From SB11 sp037968475 (lineage in GTDB: Bacteria > Bacteroidota > Bacteroidia > UBA8524), in assembly GCA_037968475.1 (NCBI GenBank), contig JBBKVO010000009.1:10613-74612 (forward strand): a stretch of 64,000 bases of DNA. Reading direction: 5' to 3'. Under the pieces are notes generated by a model, which worked only from the letters and a program-made list of their open reading frames with translations, was not told where the DNA came from and did no database searches. Numbering within the stretch: the stretch's first letter is position 1; each line of letters opens with the position of its first letter. Below are positions 52,223-60,012 of the stretch, one piece after another. The position numbers and the translations under genes were made by a program.

Positions 52223-52244
52223 AGGCTTAATATATTGAATGTTC

Positions 52245-52576
52245 TTTTTCCTCACCCCAGTTTTATTAGATAGCTAGAACTGCATATCTGCGCCCCTCTC
52301 TTTTGTAAGAGAGGGGGAATTCCGTCAATTCAACCAAATAATAAATGAGGGGTGAGTTAAACTGAAATCATGGCAGCAGGTTAAAACCTGCCGCTATTTA
52401 TACCCTATCGGGATTGCCGAGAGGTCTGAATAGCGTCGGTTTTCAAACCAATGGATGATTTTTCCTCTCCCCTGTTTTATTGGATAGCTTGAACTGCATA
52501 TCTGCGCCCCTCTCTTTTTTGTAGAGAGGGGGAATTATGACCATTGTTACTAAACTCATTATTTGGGGTGACTTAA
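52245..52576. repeat. Composite repeat (copy 2)
   Basis: First element 52245-52361 (CTCACCCCAG ... GGGGTGAGTTAAA, inner CCCCTCTC / GAGAGGGG), second repeat about 52371-52455 (GGCAGCAGGTTAAAACCTGC ...), second element about 52459-52576. The order, orientation and spacing equal those at 38572-38900. The ends are more degraded. It fills nearly all the 474-base gap 52152-52625. Confidence 0.78.
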
Positions 52577-52625
52577 GAAACCCTCTTTGACAGGTTTTCA
52601 CACCGATGGAAAAGAAGAACATCTG

Positions 52626-53501
52626 TTACCAACTTAGTTGCTCTAGTAGTTTAGATTTAACCGCATTGAATTGAGACCATATAATCAAGTGGCCTACTTT
52701 TTCAAAAGTTACTACTTCTTTTTTTGGAGCGTTTACCAGCATTTTCTCGTAGAAAGCTACGTTACCATAGGGTACCAGCATATCTTTTGTGCCGTGCATA
52801 ATAGTACAAGGTACTTTAATGTTTTGCCATAGGGGTAGCATTTTATCCAATTCACCTTTAAGGGGCATTAGTTCTAAATTGCTTGCAACCAACATCTTGG
52901 GCATTACGGCTTGCACTACGCCTAATTTAAGAAAAAAGCGATACGGCTCTCTTTTCTCCATAGCAGGGTCGATAGACGGAGCTAGAAAAAGCAAAGAAGA
53001 CATTGCTTTGGGGTAATCCATTGCCATGCGGGCTATTATAGGCCCACCTAGCGAGTGCCCCGCTAATATAGGTTTGTGTTTTGCTTTTGAGGTTTTTAAT
53101 ATGGGCAATAACATGGCTGATTGTGCTTCAAGCGAGGGTTCGGCAAAGCCTGCCCCGCTGCCACCATAGCCTGCCCTATCAACAGATACCAAACAAGCGC
53201 GATTGGTAAGTGCGGTGTCTTTAAAATAGTCTAGGTAAGCATCCCATCCCCCTGGCGAGCCGTGTACAAACACAATCATGGGTTTGTTTATATCGCCTAT
53301 TTGTACGTATTGCATTTGGCGACCAAGAGCCTCGTAGGTATAATAAACAGGCTTAGGGTTGTGGTTTTCAAACTGTTCTTCAACGGTTTTTTTTCCTGTT
53401 AGCACTGCTGATGATGCACATTGTGTAAGCGCACCAAACACTACATAAAACCCTGCAAACCAAAGTAGTATTCTAAAAGGTATTGAGCCACGTACACGCA
53501 T
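52626..53501 (-). CDS. Alpha/beta-fold hydrolase with N-terminal anchor
   Basis: 291 residues. A hydrophobic N-terminus (about 10-30) ends in GALTQC, possibly a lipoprotein signal. The hydrolase domain has IVFVHGSPGGWDAYL (oxyanion), LAGHSLGGPIIARMA (nucleophile Ser), the acid in MHGTKDMLVPYGN and His in FEKVGHLIIWSQ. Substrate unknown; probably acts in the envelope. It is transcribed with a 44-base gap downstream of yjjG. Confidence 0.85.
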   Translation of the reverse strand: MRVRGSIPFRILLWFAGFYVVFGALTQCASSAVLTGKKTVEEQFENHNPKPVYYTYEALGRQMQYVQIGDINKPMIVFVHGSPGGWDAYLDYFKDTALTNRACLVSVDRAGYGGSGAGFAEPSLEAQSAMLLPILKTSKAKHKPILAGHSLGGPIIARMAMDYPKAMSSLLFLAPSIDPAMEKREPYRFFLKLGVVQAVMPKMLVASNLELMPLKGELDKMLPLWQNIKVPCTIMHGTKDMLVPYGNVAFYEKMLVNAPKKEVVTFEKVGHLIIWSQFNAVKSKLLEQLSW

Positions 53502-53545
53502 ATTTTTCTTTTATGTTAAATCAAATTTCGTGCTATTTTGTTTGC

Positions 53546-54244
53546 CTACAAAAATTCTTTTAGCTCTCTCAGTTGGTGTATTTCTCGCTCCACAATGTGG
53601 CTGTGCGGTATTTTCTCAGGATTAAAAAAAACCGAATCAATGTTTGATGCCATTGCCCCTTTTATATCGGCATCAATATTATCGCCAATCATAATGGTTT
53701 GTGGAGCTACGGCGTTGTTCATTTGCAGCAGTTGCTCAAAAATACGGGGGTCGGGCTTGGCATATCCATAATTTTCCGATGTAAGTAAATGGGTGAAATA
53801 CTTAGCTATACCGCTGTTGTTTATTTTGCAGTGTTGGGTTTCTTCAAAACCATTGGTGAGGATAGATAGAGTATATTTTTGACTTAAATACTCTAACACC
53901 TCAAAAGTATCAGGAAAAAGGTTGGTTTTGGTAGGGCAAAGCTCTAAGTACAGTTGCCAAATACCATTGGGCACGTCTTGCGGGCTAACACCCAACTCAA
54001 TAAAAGCATCTTCAAACCGTTTCACCCGCAAAACATCTTTTGTTATTTCGCGGCGGTTATACAAGTGCCACATTTGGGCATTTATAGCGCGGTATTTCTC
54101 TATAAAAATATCGGGATGGGTTACGCCAAAATCGTTTAATTTATAGTGATGGTATAGGTGTACTAATGTTTCTTCTGAGTTTTTTTCAAAATCCCACAAC
54201 GTATGGTCGAGGTCGAAAAAAATGTGTTTGTATTCTTTCTGCAT
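53546..54244 (-). CDS. yjjG: HAD-superfamily pyrimidine nucleotidase (YjjG type)
   Basis: 232 residues. Motif I is FFDLDHTLWDFEKNS (Asp11, Asp13), typical of YjjG with the Trp-Asp-Phe continuation; motif II is LSILTNGFEETQ; motif III and IV are YGYAKPDPRIF and MIGDNIDADIKGA. YjjG dephosphorylates non-canonical pyrimidine nucleotides. Its ATG overlaps the upp stop by one base, and the pairing with upp fits pyrimidine salvage. Confidence 0.92.
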   Translation of the reverse strand: MQKEYKHIFFDLDHTLWDFEKNSEETLVHLYHHYKLNDFGVTHPDIFIEKYRAINAQMWHLYNRREITKDVLRVKRFEDAFIELGVSPQDVPNGIWQLYLELCPTKTNLFPDTFEVLEYLSQKYTLSILTNGFEETQHCKINNSGIAKYFTHLLTSENYGYAKPDPRIFEQLLQMNNAVAPQTIMIGDNIDADIKGAMASNIDSVFFNPEKIPHSHIVEREIHQLRELKEFL

Positions 54245-54894
54245 TATTCTTTCAGTCCAAAGGCAAGGTCGCCCGCATCGCCCAATCCGGGCACAATATA
54301 ACTGTGCGAATTTAAGGCATCATCAACAGCACCTATCCAAAAACTTACATTTTTTAAGTTGGCATTAAGGTTGGCAAGTCCTTGCTTACTGGCAACAACC
54401 GCTACAATGTGCGTGTGTGCAGGTTCGCCTTTGCTTAAAAGCGAATTGAGGGTGAGCAATGCCGATTTGCCTGTGGCCAACATGGGGTCGGCAAAAATAA
54501 GGGTGCGACCTTTTAGGTTAGGCGAAGCCAAATAATCCAACTCAATTTCAAACGATGAGTCGTCAAAATACTTTCTATATGCTGATATAAAAGCTCTATC
54601 GGCGTTGTCAAAATAGTTAGCTATACCTTGTTGTAGAGGTAAGCCTGCCCGCAATACCGAAGCAATTACGGGTTGAGTGGTTAGTATTTTTGTTTGGGTA
54701 GTAGTTAGTGGGGTTTCTGTCTCAACAGCCTTATACACAAGCTCTTTGCTCAGTTCGTAGGCTAGTATTTCTCCTATACGTTCTATGTTTCTATTAAAGC
54801 GCAGGCGGTCGGTTTGTATGCGCTTATCTCGTATTTCTGTTAGAAATTGTTGAATTACCGAGTTTTTCTCGGCTAAAACTGTAATTTTGTTCAT
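54244..54894 (-). CDS. upp: Uracil phosphoribosyltransferase
   Basis: 216 residues. The PRPP loop is FADPMLATGKSALLTLNSLL, the uracil site HSYIVPGLGDAGDLAFG, and EIGEILAYELSKEL with SVLRAGLPLQQG complete the family pattern. It forms UMP from uracil and PRPP. In the PRPP loop the usual GGS is GKS, a minor change. It heads a two- or three-gene unit with yjjG and the hydrolase. Confidence 0.93.
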   Translation of the reverse strand: MNKITVLAEKNSVIQQFLTEIRDKRIQTDRLRFNRNIERIGEILAYELSKELVYKAVETETPLTTTQTKILTTQPVIASVLRAGLPLQQGIANYFDNADRAFISAYRKYFDDSSFEIELDYLASPNLKGRTLIFADPMLATGKSALLTLNSLLSKGEPAHTHIVAVVASKQGLANLNANLKNVSFWIGAVDDALNSHSYIVPGLGDAGDLAFGLKE

Positions 54895-54970
54895 AGGCTA
54901 TAGGTAGTTAGCTCAACCAAAAAACATAAAAAGCTACATTGGCATACTTTTGGTTTTACACTATAAAGTT

Positions 54971-55375
54971 ATGGATACTGTGAAACAAAACATAGCAAAA
55001 ATTTCGGTAGTATTATTGGTAGGCTTTTTATCAGCCTTTACCATAATGGCTGATATTTTTGATAGTGTGGCCGAGGGGATACGCAAAAACAACGCTAAAG
55101 AAGTGGCCAATTACTTCAACTCGAGTGTTGAATTGAATATTGAAAACAACGAGGGCGTATATAGCAAAACCCAAGCTGAAATGGTGCTGAAAAACTTTTT
55201 TGGTCAGCACGCGTGCACTAAGTACGAGATTACTCATCGAGCCAAATCATACGGAAACAATAGTTTTGCCATCGGCAGTTATAAATCTGCCGCAGGCAAT
55301 TACCGCGTTACCGTGTATGTAAAAGAAATGAGTGGCAAGAACCTCATCCACGAGATGAAGTTTGAGAAAGAATAA
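54971..55375 (+). CDS. DUF4783 secreted protein
   Basis: 134 residues from the ATG at 54971; a TTG seven codons upstream is in frame. A signal peptide (about 1-27) precedes an NTF2-like fold: DIFDSVAEGIRKNNAKEVANYF, VELNIENNEGVYSKTQAEMVLKNFF and the Cys-containing FGQHACTKYEITHRAKS. This fits DUF4783, small exported proteins of Bacteroidota with unknown role. It is divergent from upp and upstream of nadC. Confidence 0.85.
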   Translation: MDTVKQNIAKISVVLLVGFLSAFTIMADIFDSVAEGIRKNNAKEVANYFNSSVELNIENNEGVYSKTQAEMVLKNFFGQHACTKYEITHRAKSYGNNSFAIGSYKSAAGNYRVTVYVKEMSGKNLIHEMKFEKE

Positions 55376-55409
55376 ACGTATTGCGGCGGATTAAAATCCA
55401 CCGATATTG

Positions 55410-55455
55410 AAATTACAGGGCGGCAGGGACTTAAGTCCCTGCCGCCCTGTAATTT
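55410..55455. repeat. Perfect palindrome, ATTACAG / GGGACTT family, copy 2
   Basis: 23-base arms with no loop base. Ends AAATTACAG and centre GGGACTT are as in copy 1 at 19875-19923, but the middle is GGCGGCA instead of CGCGAAGC. It is followed by TTTT and could end the DUF4783 transcript. A small palindrome GGATTAAAATCC lies just upstream. Confidence 0.9.
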
Positions 55456-55503
55456 TTTAATAGAATAGCGTTTCATACGTATTCTATCTATTATTTTTGG
55501 TTT

Positions 55504-55511
55504 TACCTTTG
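55504..55511 (+). promoter_or_regulatory. TAnnTTTG -7 box at the nadC start
   Basis: TACCTTTG ends four bases before the nadC ATG, so transcription would begin at about the start codon. No clear TTTG box upstream at the expected distance. Confidence 0.4.
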
Positions 55512-55515
55512 CCGC

Positions 55516-56373
55516 ATGAATCCTTTGTTCACCTCACCTCAATGTGTTGATTTTATTGCCCGCAGCCTGCAAGAAGATATTGGCAGTGGCGACCACTCGT
55601 CGTTGGCTTCTATTCCTCAAGGCACGCAAGGCAAAGCCCGTATGTTGATAAAAGAAGATGGTATTGTGGCGGGGCTTGAGCTGGCGTATGTGATTTTTAA
55701 ACAGGTAGATGCCAATTTACAGGTAGAATTATTGCTTGCCGATGGCGATAGGGTGAAAAAGGGTGATGTGGGTTTATTAGTACAAGGCAGCGTGCACAGC
55801 ATTCTAAAATCGGAAAGATTAGTGTTGAATTGTGCCCAACGCCTTAGCGGCATTGCTACCACTACCAACAAAATAGTGCAATTGGTAGAAGGGCTAAACA
55901 CAAAAATTTTAGATACCCGAAAAACCACACCACAACTGCGTTTTCTTGAAAAATGGGCAGTAACTGTAGGTGGTGGTTACAACCATCGTATAGGTTTATA
56001 CGATATGATAATGTTGAAAGATAACCACGTGGACTATGCAGGAGGAATTGAAGCGGCGATAACGAGCACACAAGCCTATTTGAAAAAAAACAACCTTAAT
56101 TTAAAAATTGAGGTAGAGACACGCAACATAAACGAGGTTAAACAAGTCTTACAAGTAGGCGGCATAAACCGCATAATGTTGGATAATTTTAGTCCAACGC
56201 TTTTACAAGAGGCTATTGACTTGATAGACAAAAGGTTTGAGACTGAAGCATCAGGAGGCATAACGCTAGAAACGGTGCGGGAATACGCCGAAACGGGAGT
56301 AGATTTTATTTCGGTTGGAGCGCTTACTCATTCAGTAAAAAGCATGGATATCAGTTTAAAAGAGTATATTTAG
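55516..56373 (+). CDS. nadC: Nicotinate-nucleotide pyrophosphorylase (carboxylating)
   Basis: 285 residues. ARSLQEDIGSGDHSSLA at the start, RLSGIATTTNKIV, LDTRKTTPQLRFLEKWAV, GYNHRIGLYDMIMLKDNH and ASGGITLETVREYAETGVD are the family signatures, including the quinolinate-binding Arg and Lys residues. It forms nicotinate mononucleotide from quinolinate and PRPP in NAD synthesis. The nadA and nadB genes are not in this window. Confidence 0.95.
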   Translation: MNPLFTSPQCVDFIARSLQEDIGSGDHSSLASIPQGTQGKARMLIKEDGIVAGLELAYVIFKQVDANLQVELLLADGDRVKKGDVGLLVQGSVHSILKSERLVLNCAQRLSGIATTTNKIVQLVEGLNTKILDTRKTTPQLRFLEKWAVTVGGGYNHRIGLYDMIMLKDNHVDYAGGIEAAITSTQAYLKKNNLNLKIEVETRNINEVKQVLQVGGINRIMLDNFSPTLLQEAIDLIDKRFETEASGGITLETVREYAETGVDFISVGALTHSVKSMDISLKEYI

Positions 56374-56432
56374 AAAAAACTGCACGGTTTTTGTAATTTA
56401 CTTTTATAGCGTAACTTTGAATTAATATAGAT

Positions 56433-57110
56433 ATGAAGAGAATACTACTTTCAGTTTTTGTTTTGCTGGCGTTTGTGTCTTCACAAGCTCAGTTTACATT
56501 TAAGCCAGGTAAAAAAGGGGCTACCGTTTCAGGTTCAGCTAACGAGTTTGAGTTGGTAGGCTATAGTTTTGTTAAAAACACGGGTACTACTACCAAAACG
56601 TTTGTTTGGCGAATGGAATCACCAGCGTTGCCCAACCAATGGTCGGCAGCAATATGCGATAAAAACCTTTGCCACGATATAACCGTAATACGTGCTACTT
56701 TTGAACTTGCCCCCGGCGACTCAGGGAATATAGACATACACACTTACGTAAAAAGTACTAGTGGAACAGGACAGATTGATGTACAAATTTTTGAAGAAGG
56801 CGATAGCGCAAACGCAAAACACCAAAGCTTTGATTTTAGTGCTTGGGCACTAAGTGCACGTACGCCTGCAAAAGCAAGTATAGAAGTTTATCCTAACCCT
56901 GCCACCAATAAACTAAACATTACTTTAGATAGTGAAAAAGCTATAAGCATTGATGTATATAATGTATTGGGACAGTTGAAAAAAACCCACCTACATACAG
57001 GCGGAACAAGCACAATGGATTTGTCCGACCTTGCGGCAGGTATATACTTCTTACGCTTTACCGACGATAATGGTAAAGTGGTATCAAAACAGTTTAAAAA
57101 ACTAAGCTAA
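56433..57110 (+). CDS. Secreted T9SS cargo protein (paralogue 1)
   Basis: 225 residues. Signal peptide MKRILLSVFVLLAFVSSQAQ. The domain to about residue 145 is beta-rich and is shared with the next gene. The C-terminal 75 residues form a type A sorting domain: IEVYPNPATNKLNITLDSE, IDVYNVLGQLKK and LAAGIYFLRFTDDNGKVVSKQFKK. This directs export by the type IX secretion system. The ligand or role of the N-terminal domain is unknown. It ends at a strong terminator. Confidence 0.88.
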   Translation: MKRILLSVFVLLAFVSSQAQFTFKPGKKGATVSGSANEFELVGYSFVKNTGTTTKTFVWRMESPALPNQWSAAICDKNLCHDITVIRATFELAPGDSGNIDIHTYVKSTSGTGQIDVQIFEEGDSANAKHQSFDFSAWALSARTPAKASIEVYPNPATNKLNITLDSEKAISIDVYNVLGQLKKTHLHTGGTSTMDLSDLAAGIYFLRFTDDNGKVVSKQFKKLS

Positions 57111-57131
57111 ACCATATAGTTTAAAAATAGT

Positions 57132-57162
57132 AAAGGCCCTTTCGCGTTGCGAAAGGGCCTTT
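57132..57162 (+). terminator. Terminator after T9SS paralogue 1
   Basis: AAAGGCCCTTTCGC and its complement with a three-base loop, then TTTGTTTG. 21 bases after the stop. Confidence 0.8.
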
Positions 57163-57231
57163 TGTTTGTCGAAAAAAAGGGCAACAGGATAAGAGATTAA
57201 CTATTTTGACGTTTTTTTAGTAAATGTAATT

Positions 57232-57921
57232 ATGAAAAAACTAGTACTCTTATCCACTCTTTTAGTGCTTTGCGCAATAGCAAAAGCACAGTTTGCATTT
57301 GATGTAAAGCTTGAAAACAGGGATGTTTTTGGCTCGGCCACTCAGTCTGAACTAAAAGCCACAGGCTATATTATCAATACTAGCGGACAGAAATCAACCT
57401 TTATATGGCAGTTATCAAAAGGCAGTATGCCTAATGGATGGGAGGTAAACGTATCAGATAAAACAACAAACTATCCTGCATCAACCACAAACGGCTCTGT
57501 GGAGATTGAAGATGGCGATTCAGCCATAATAAACATACACCTAAACCCTGCTATGGCAAGTGGAGCGGCGGAAGTTGTTATTTCGGTAGTAGACCAAGTA
57601 GACCCGTTTGATATTGTTGAAGAAAAGGCTACTTTTCACGTTTGGGCAGTTGGTGTTGCCGAAATTGATGGGGCACACCCAAATATGCAGTTTTTTCCAA
57701 ACCCAGCTACAAACACCCTTTCGCTTACTACCCCAATTACACAGCCCCTTTATATAGAGATATATAATAGTATTGGGCAGCTACAACTGTCGCATACTAT
57801 TTCTCCGCAAAACCCAGCTATACCCGTTAGTACTTTGCCCAATGGTTTATACATAGTGCGCTATACCAACTCAAGTGGAAACACTATTTCGCAAAAGATA
57901 AAAAAGGAAGCGACTAATTAA
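57232..57921 (+). CDS. Secreted T9SS cargo protein (paralogue 2)
   Basis: 229 residues. Signal peptide MKKLVLLSTLLVLCAIAKAQ. The domain following it aligns with the preceding gene (FxF start, ATGYIINTSGQKSTFIWQLS against VGYSFVKNTGTTTKTFVWRM, then PNGW / PNQW and DGDSAIINIH / PGDSGNIDIH). The type A sorting domain has MQFFPNPATNTLSL, IEIYNSIGQLQL and LPNGLYIVRYTNSSGNTISQKI. Probably a tandem duplicate that has diverged. It has its own terminator. Confidence 0.88.
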   Translation: MKKLVLLSTLLVLCAIAKAQFAFDVKLENRDVFGSATQSELKATGYIINTSGQKSTFIWQLSKGSMPNGWEVNVSDKTTNYPASTTNGSVEIEDGDSAIINIHLNPAMASGAAEVVISVVDQVDPFDIVEEKATFHVWAVGVAEIDGAHPNMQFFPNPATNTLSLTTPITQPLYIEIYNSIGQLQLSHTISPQNPAIPVSTLPNGLYIVRYTNSSGNTISQKIKKEATN

Positions 57922-57936
57922 AGTCCTAGATAATTG

Positions 57937-57966
57937 AAACCCAATCCTTAGAGTTGGGTTTTTTAT
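57937..57966 (+). terminator. Terminator after T9SS paralogue 2
   Basis: AAACCCAA ... TTGGGTTT with a nine-base loop, followed by TTTTATTTT, 16 bases after the stop. Confidence 0.7.
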
Positions 57967-58050
57967 TTTATATCTATCAATAAAAAGTAAAGCCTTGCTT
58001 TCTTAAAATGGTTTCCGTTAACTTGCTAAAAATCAAAATAAACACCATCT

Positions 58051-59148
58051 GTGAAAATTTCCGTTTTCAAAGAAACCCGCCCCAACGAAACCCGCGTAGC
58101 CCTTACGCCACAAGTTGCACAACAATATATAAAACAAGGCCATGAAGTATTGATAGAAACCGATGCCGGCCTCACTTCATTTTTTAGTAACCAAGCCTAT
58201 GCCGATGCAGGGGCTACCGTTACTGAAAAAGCCAACTTGGTTTCAGCCGATATATTTTTAAAAGTAAATCAGCCTACCGACGATGAAATAGCGCTGATAC
58301 CGCAAGGCAAAGTACTGGTCTGTTTTCTGTACGCGGTGATGAACCGTGAGTTGGCCGAGAAGGTGGCAGCAAAAGGCATTAGCTGCTTTGCTATGGATGC
58401 CATACCGCGTATATCTCGTGCACAAAATATGGATGCTCTTAGTTCGCAAAGCAACCTAGCGGGCTACAAAGCCGTGCTAATGGGTGCTAATGCTATGGGT
58501 AAAATATTCCCTATGCTAATGACCGCGGCGGGAACCGTAGCTCCATCAAAAGTATTAATATTTGGTGTGGGTGTAGCAGGCTTGCAAGCCATCGCTACTG
58601 CCAAACGCTTAGGTGCTGTGGTAGAAGCTACCGATGTTCGCCCTGAAACTAAAGAGCAAGTCGAGTCGCTAGGCGGAAAGTTTGTGATGGTTGAGGGTGG
58701 CGATGCTGTGAAAACCGAAGGCGGATACGCCAAAGAGGTAAGCGAAGACTACCTGCGCCGACAAAAAGAAACTATACTAAAACACCTATCGCAAGCCGAT
58801 TTGGTAATAACGACCGCACTGGTAATGGGCAAAAAAGCCCCCGTACTAATTACCGAAGAAATGGTAAAAGCCATGAAGTTTGGTAGTGTGATAGTGGATA
58901 TGGCTGTAGAGCAAGGAGGAAATTGCGAAGCCAGCGAGTTGGATAAAATAGCCACAAAACACGGGGTAAAAATTATAGGGCAAAGCAATATACCCGCTTT
59001 GTTACCTCAAAACGCCAGCGATTTATACGCCAAAAACATATATAACCTATTAACTCACCTTGCTACTAGCGAGGGTATGAAATGGGAAATGGAAGAAGAA
59101 ATTACTTCGGGGACTTTGGTGGTGCATGAAGGGAAGGTGCTTAAATAA
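58051..59148 (+). CDS. pntA: NAD(P) transhydrogenase alpha subunit, NAD-binding part
   Basis: 365 residues with a GTG start before KISVFKETRPNETRVALTP. This is domain dI: IDAMIPRISRAQ-type FAMDAIPRISRAQNMDALSSQS and the Rossmann VLIFGVGVAGLQAIATAKRLG followed by EATDVRPETKEQVESLGG. It binds NAD(H) and passes hydride to PntB. The subunit is split as in many bacteria, with the membrane part encoded separately. Here an unrelated small gene lies between the two parts. Confidence 0.95.
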   Translation: MKISVFKETRPNETRVALTPQVAQQYIKQGHEVLIETDAGLTSFFSNQAYADAGATVTEKANLVSADIFLKVNQPTDDEIALIPQGKVLVCFLYAVMNRELAEKVAAKGISCFAMDAIPRISRAQNMDALSSQSNLAGYKAVLMGANAMGKIFPMLMTAAGTVAPSKVLIFGVGVAGLQAIATAKRLGAVVEATDVRPETKEQVESLGGKFVMVEGGDAVKTEGGYAKEVSEDYLRRQKETILKHLSQADLVITTALVMGKKAPVLITEEMVKAMKFGSVIVDMAVEQGGNCEASELDKIATKHGVKIIGQSNIPALLPQNASDLYAKNIYNLLTHLATSEGMKWEMEEEITSGTLVVHEGKVLK

Positions 59149-59153
59149 TTTTT

Positions 59154-59569
59154 GATTTTTGAATTAAGATTTTTGATTTAGAAGAGTATGACCGCTGAAG
59201 AATTAAAAACCAGAACCAAACTGTTTGCCATAAGAAACATTAATTTATATAGAAACCTACCTAAGACAGAAGAAGCAAAAATAATTGGTCGACAATTACT
59301 TCGGTCGGCCACGTCAGTCGGAGCAAATTATAGGGCTGCTTGTCGTGCCCGTTCAAATGATGAGTTTTATTCAAAAATCAGTATAGTAGTTGAAGAGGCG
59401 GATGAAACCATGTTTTGGCATGAATTACTTTTAGAGGCGGGCATAATAAAAGCCGAGAAACTGGAAGGTTTGATGAAAGAGGCTAATGAAATTATTGCCA
59501 TAATGGTAAGTACAAGAAAAAGCATTAAAGATAAAACACGACACGCAAATAAATCGTAATTCAAAAATC
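59154..59569. mobile_element. Four-helix-bundle gene cassette with inverted ends inside the pnt operon
   Basis: GATTTTTGAATT (59154-59165) and AATTCAAAAATC (59558-59569) are perfect 12-base inverted repeats just outside the four-helix gene, between the two pntA parts. The right repeat overlaps the stop codon. The arrangement suggests an inserted cassette, but the repeats are AT-rich and could be chance. Confidence 0.45.
59188..59559 (+). CDS. Four-helix bundle protein (23S rRNA intervening-sequence type)
   Basis: 123 residues, almost all helical. AKIIGRQLLRSATSVGANYRAACRARSNDEFYSKISIVVEEADETMFWHELL (read in pieces) shows the family hallmarks: RSATSVGANYxEA-like turn and the W-LELL-like helix. 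The family is found in rRNA intervening sequences and as stand-alone genes; the avd accessory protein of diversity-generating retroelements is related. No reverse transcriptase or variable repeat is nearby. Its role in this operon is unknown. Confidence 0.85.
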   Translation: MTAEELKTRTKLFAIRNINLYRNLPKTEEAKIIGRQLLRSATSVGANYRAACRARSNDEFYSKISIVVEEADETMFWHELLLEAGIIKAEKLEGLMKEANEIIAIMVSTRKSIKDKTRHANKS

Positions 59570-59586
59570 TGAAATCATAAATAACA

Positions 59587-59889
59587 ATGGAAAGTATACT
59601 AAACTTCATCACCGCCAACCAACAAATGATATACATGGTTATCCTGATGATATTTGTTGGGATAGAGCTAATAGGCAAAGTACCGTCGGTATTGCACACC
59701 CCGCTAATGTCGGGAGCAAATGCCATACACGGAGTAGTGATTATTGGCGCAATAATAGTAATGGGACAAGCCGATGAAACCATAACCAAAGTGTTAGGCT
59801 TTTTGGCCGTGTTTTTAGGAACACTAAACGTAGTGGGCGGCTTTGTGGTTACCGATAGGATGTTGGAAATGTTTAAAAAGAAAAAGTAA
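59587..59889 (+). CDS. pntA: NAD(P) transhydrogenase alpha subunit, membrane part
   Basis: 100 residues, three hydrophobic segments: MVILMIFVGIELIGKVPSV, AIHGVVIIGAIIVMGQAD and LGFLAVFLGTLNVVGGFVV. The FVGIELIGKVPSVLHTPLMSGANAIHG and GTLNVVGGFVVTDRML phrases are diagnostic of the PntA C-terminal membrane domain (dII). It builds the proton channel with PntB. Here it is 27 bases after the inserted gene. Confidence 0.94.
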   Translation: MESILNFITANQQMIYMVILMIFVGIELIGKVPSVLHTPLMSGANAIHGVVIIGAIIVMGQADETITKVLGFLAVFLGTLNVVGGFVVTDRMLEMFKKKK

Positions 59890-59890
59890 A

Positions 59891-59959
59891 GTCATTCCGA
59901 ATTTATTTCGGAATCTCATCTACAATTGTGATGAGATGCTGAAACAAGTTCAGCATGAC
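59891..59959. repeat. Cloverleaf-like GTCAT...ATGAC repeat, copy 2
   Basis: Outer stem GTCAT / ATGAC; hairpin TCCGAA tt TTCGGA; stem ATCTCATC / GATGAGAT with loop TACAATTGT; hairpin GCTGAA caa TTCAGC. All four helices are intact. It lies between the pntA membrane part and pntB, two bases after the former. A more decayed copy is at 1376-1467. Confidence 0.75.
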
Positions 59960-60012
59960 TAAAGGGGTTCAATCAATTTTTAGAAATTAAAATTTCGGAT
60001 TTAAACAATATT

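Noticed and set aside
59188..59559. Diversity-generating retroelement, because the four-helix protein is related to avd
   Set aside because: No reverse transcriptase, template repeat or variable target gene is seen near it.
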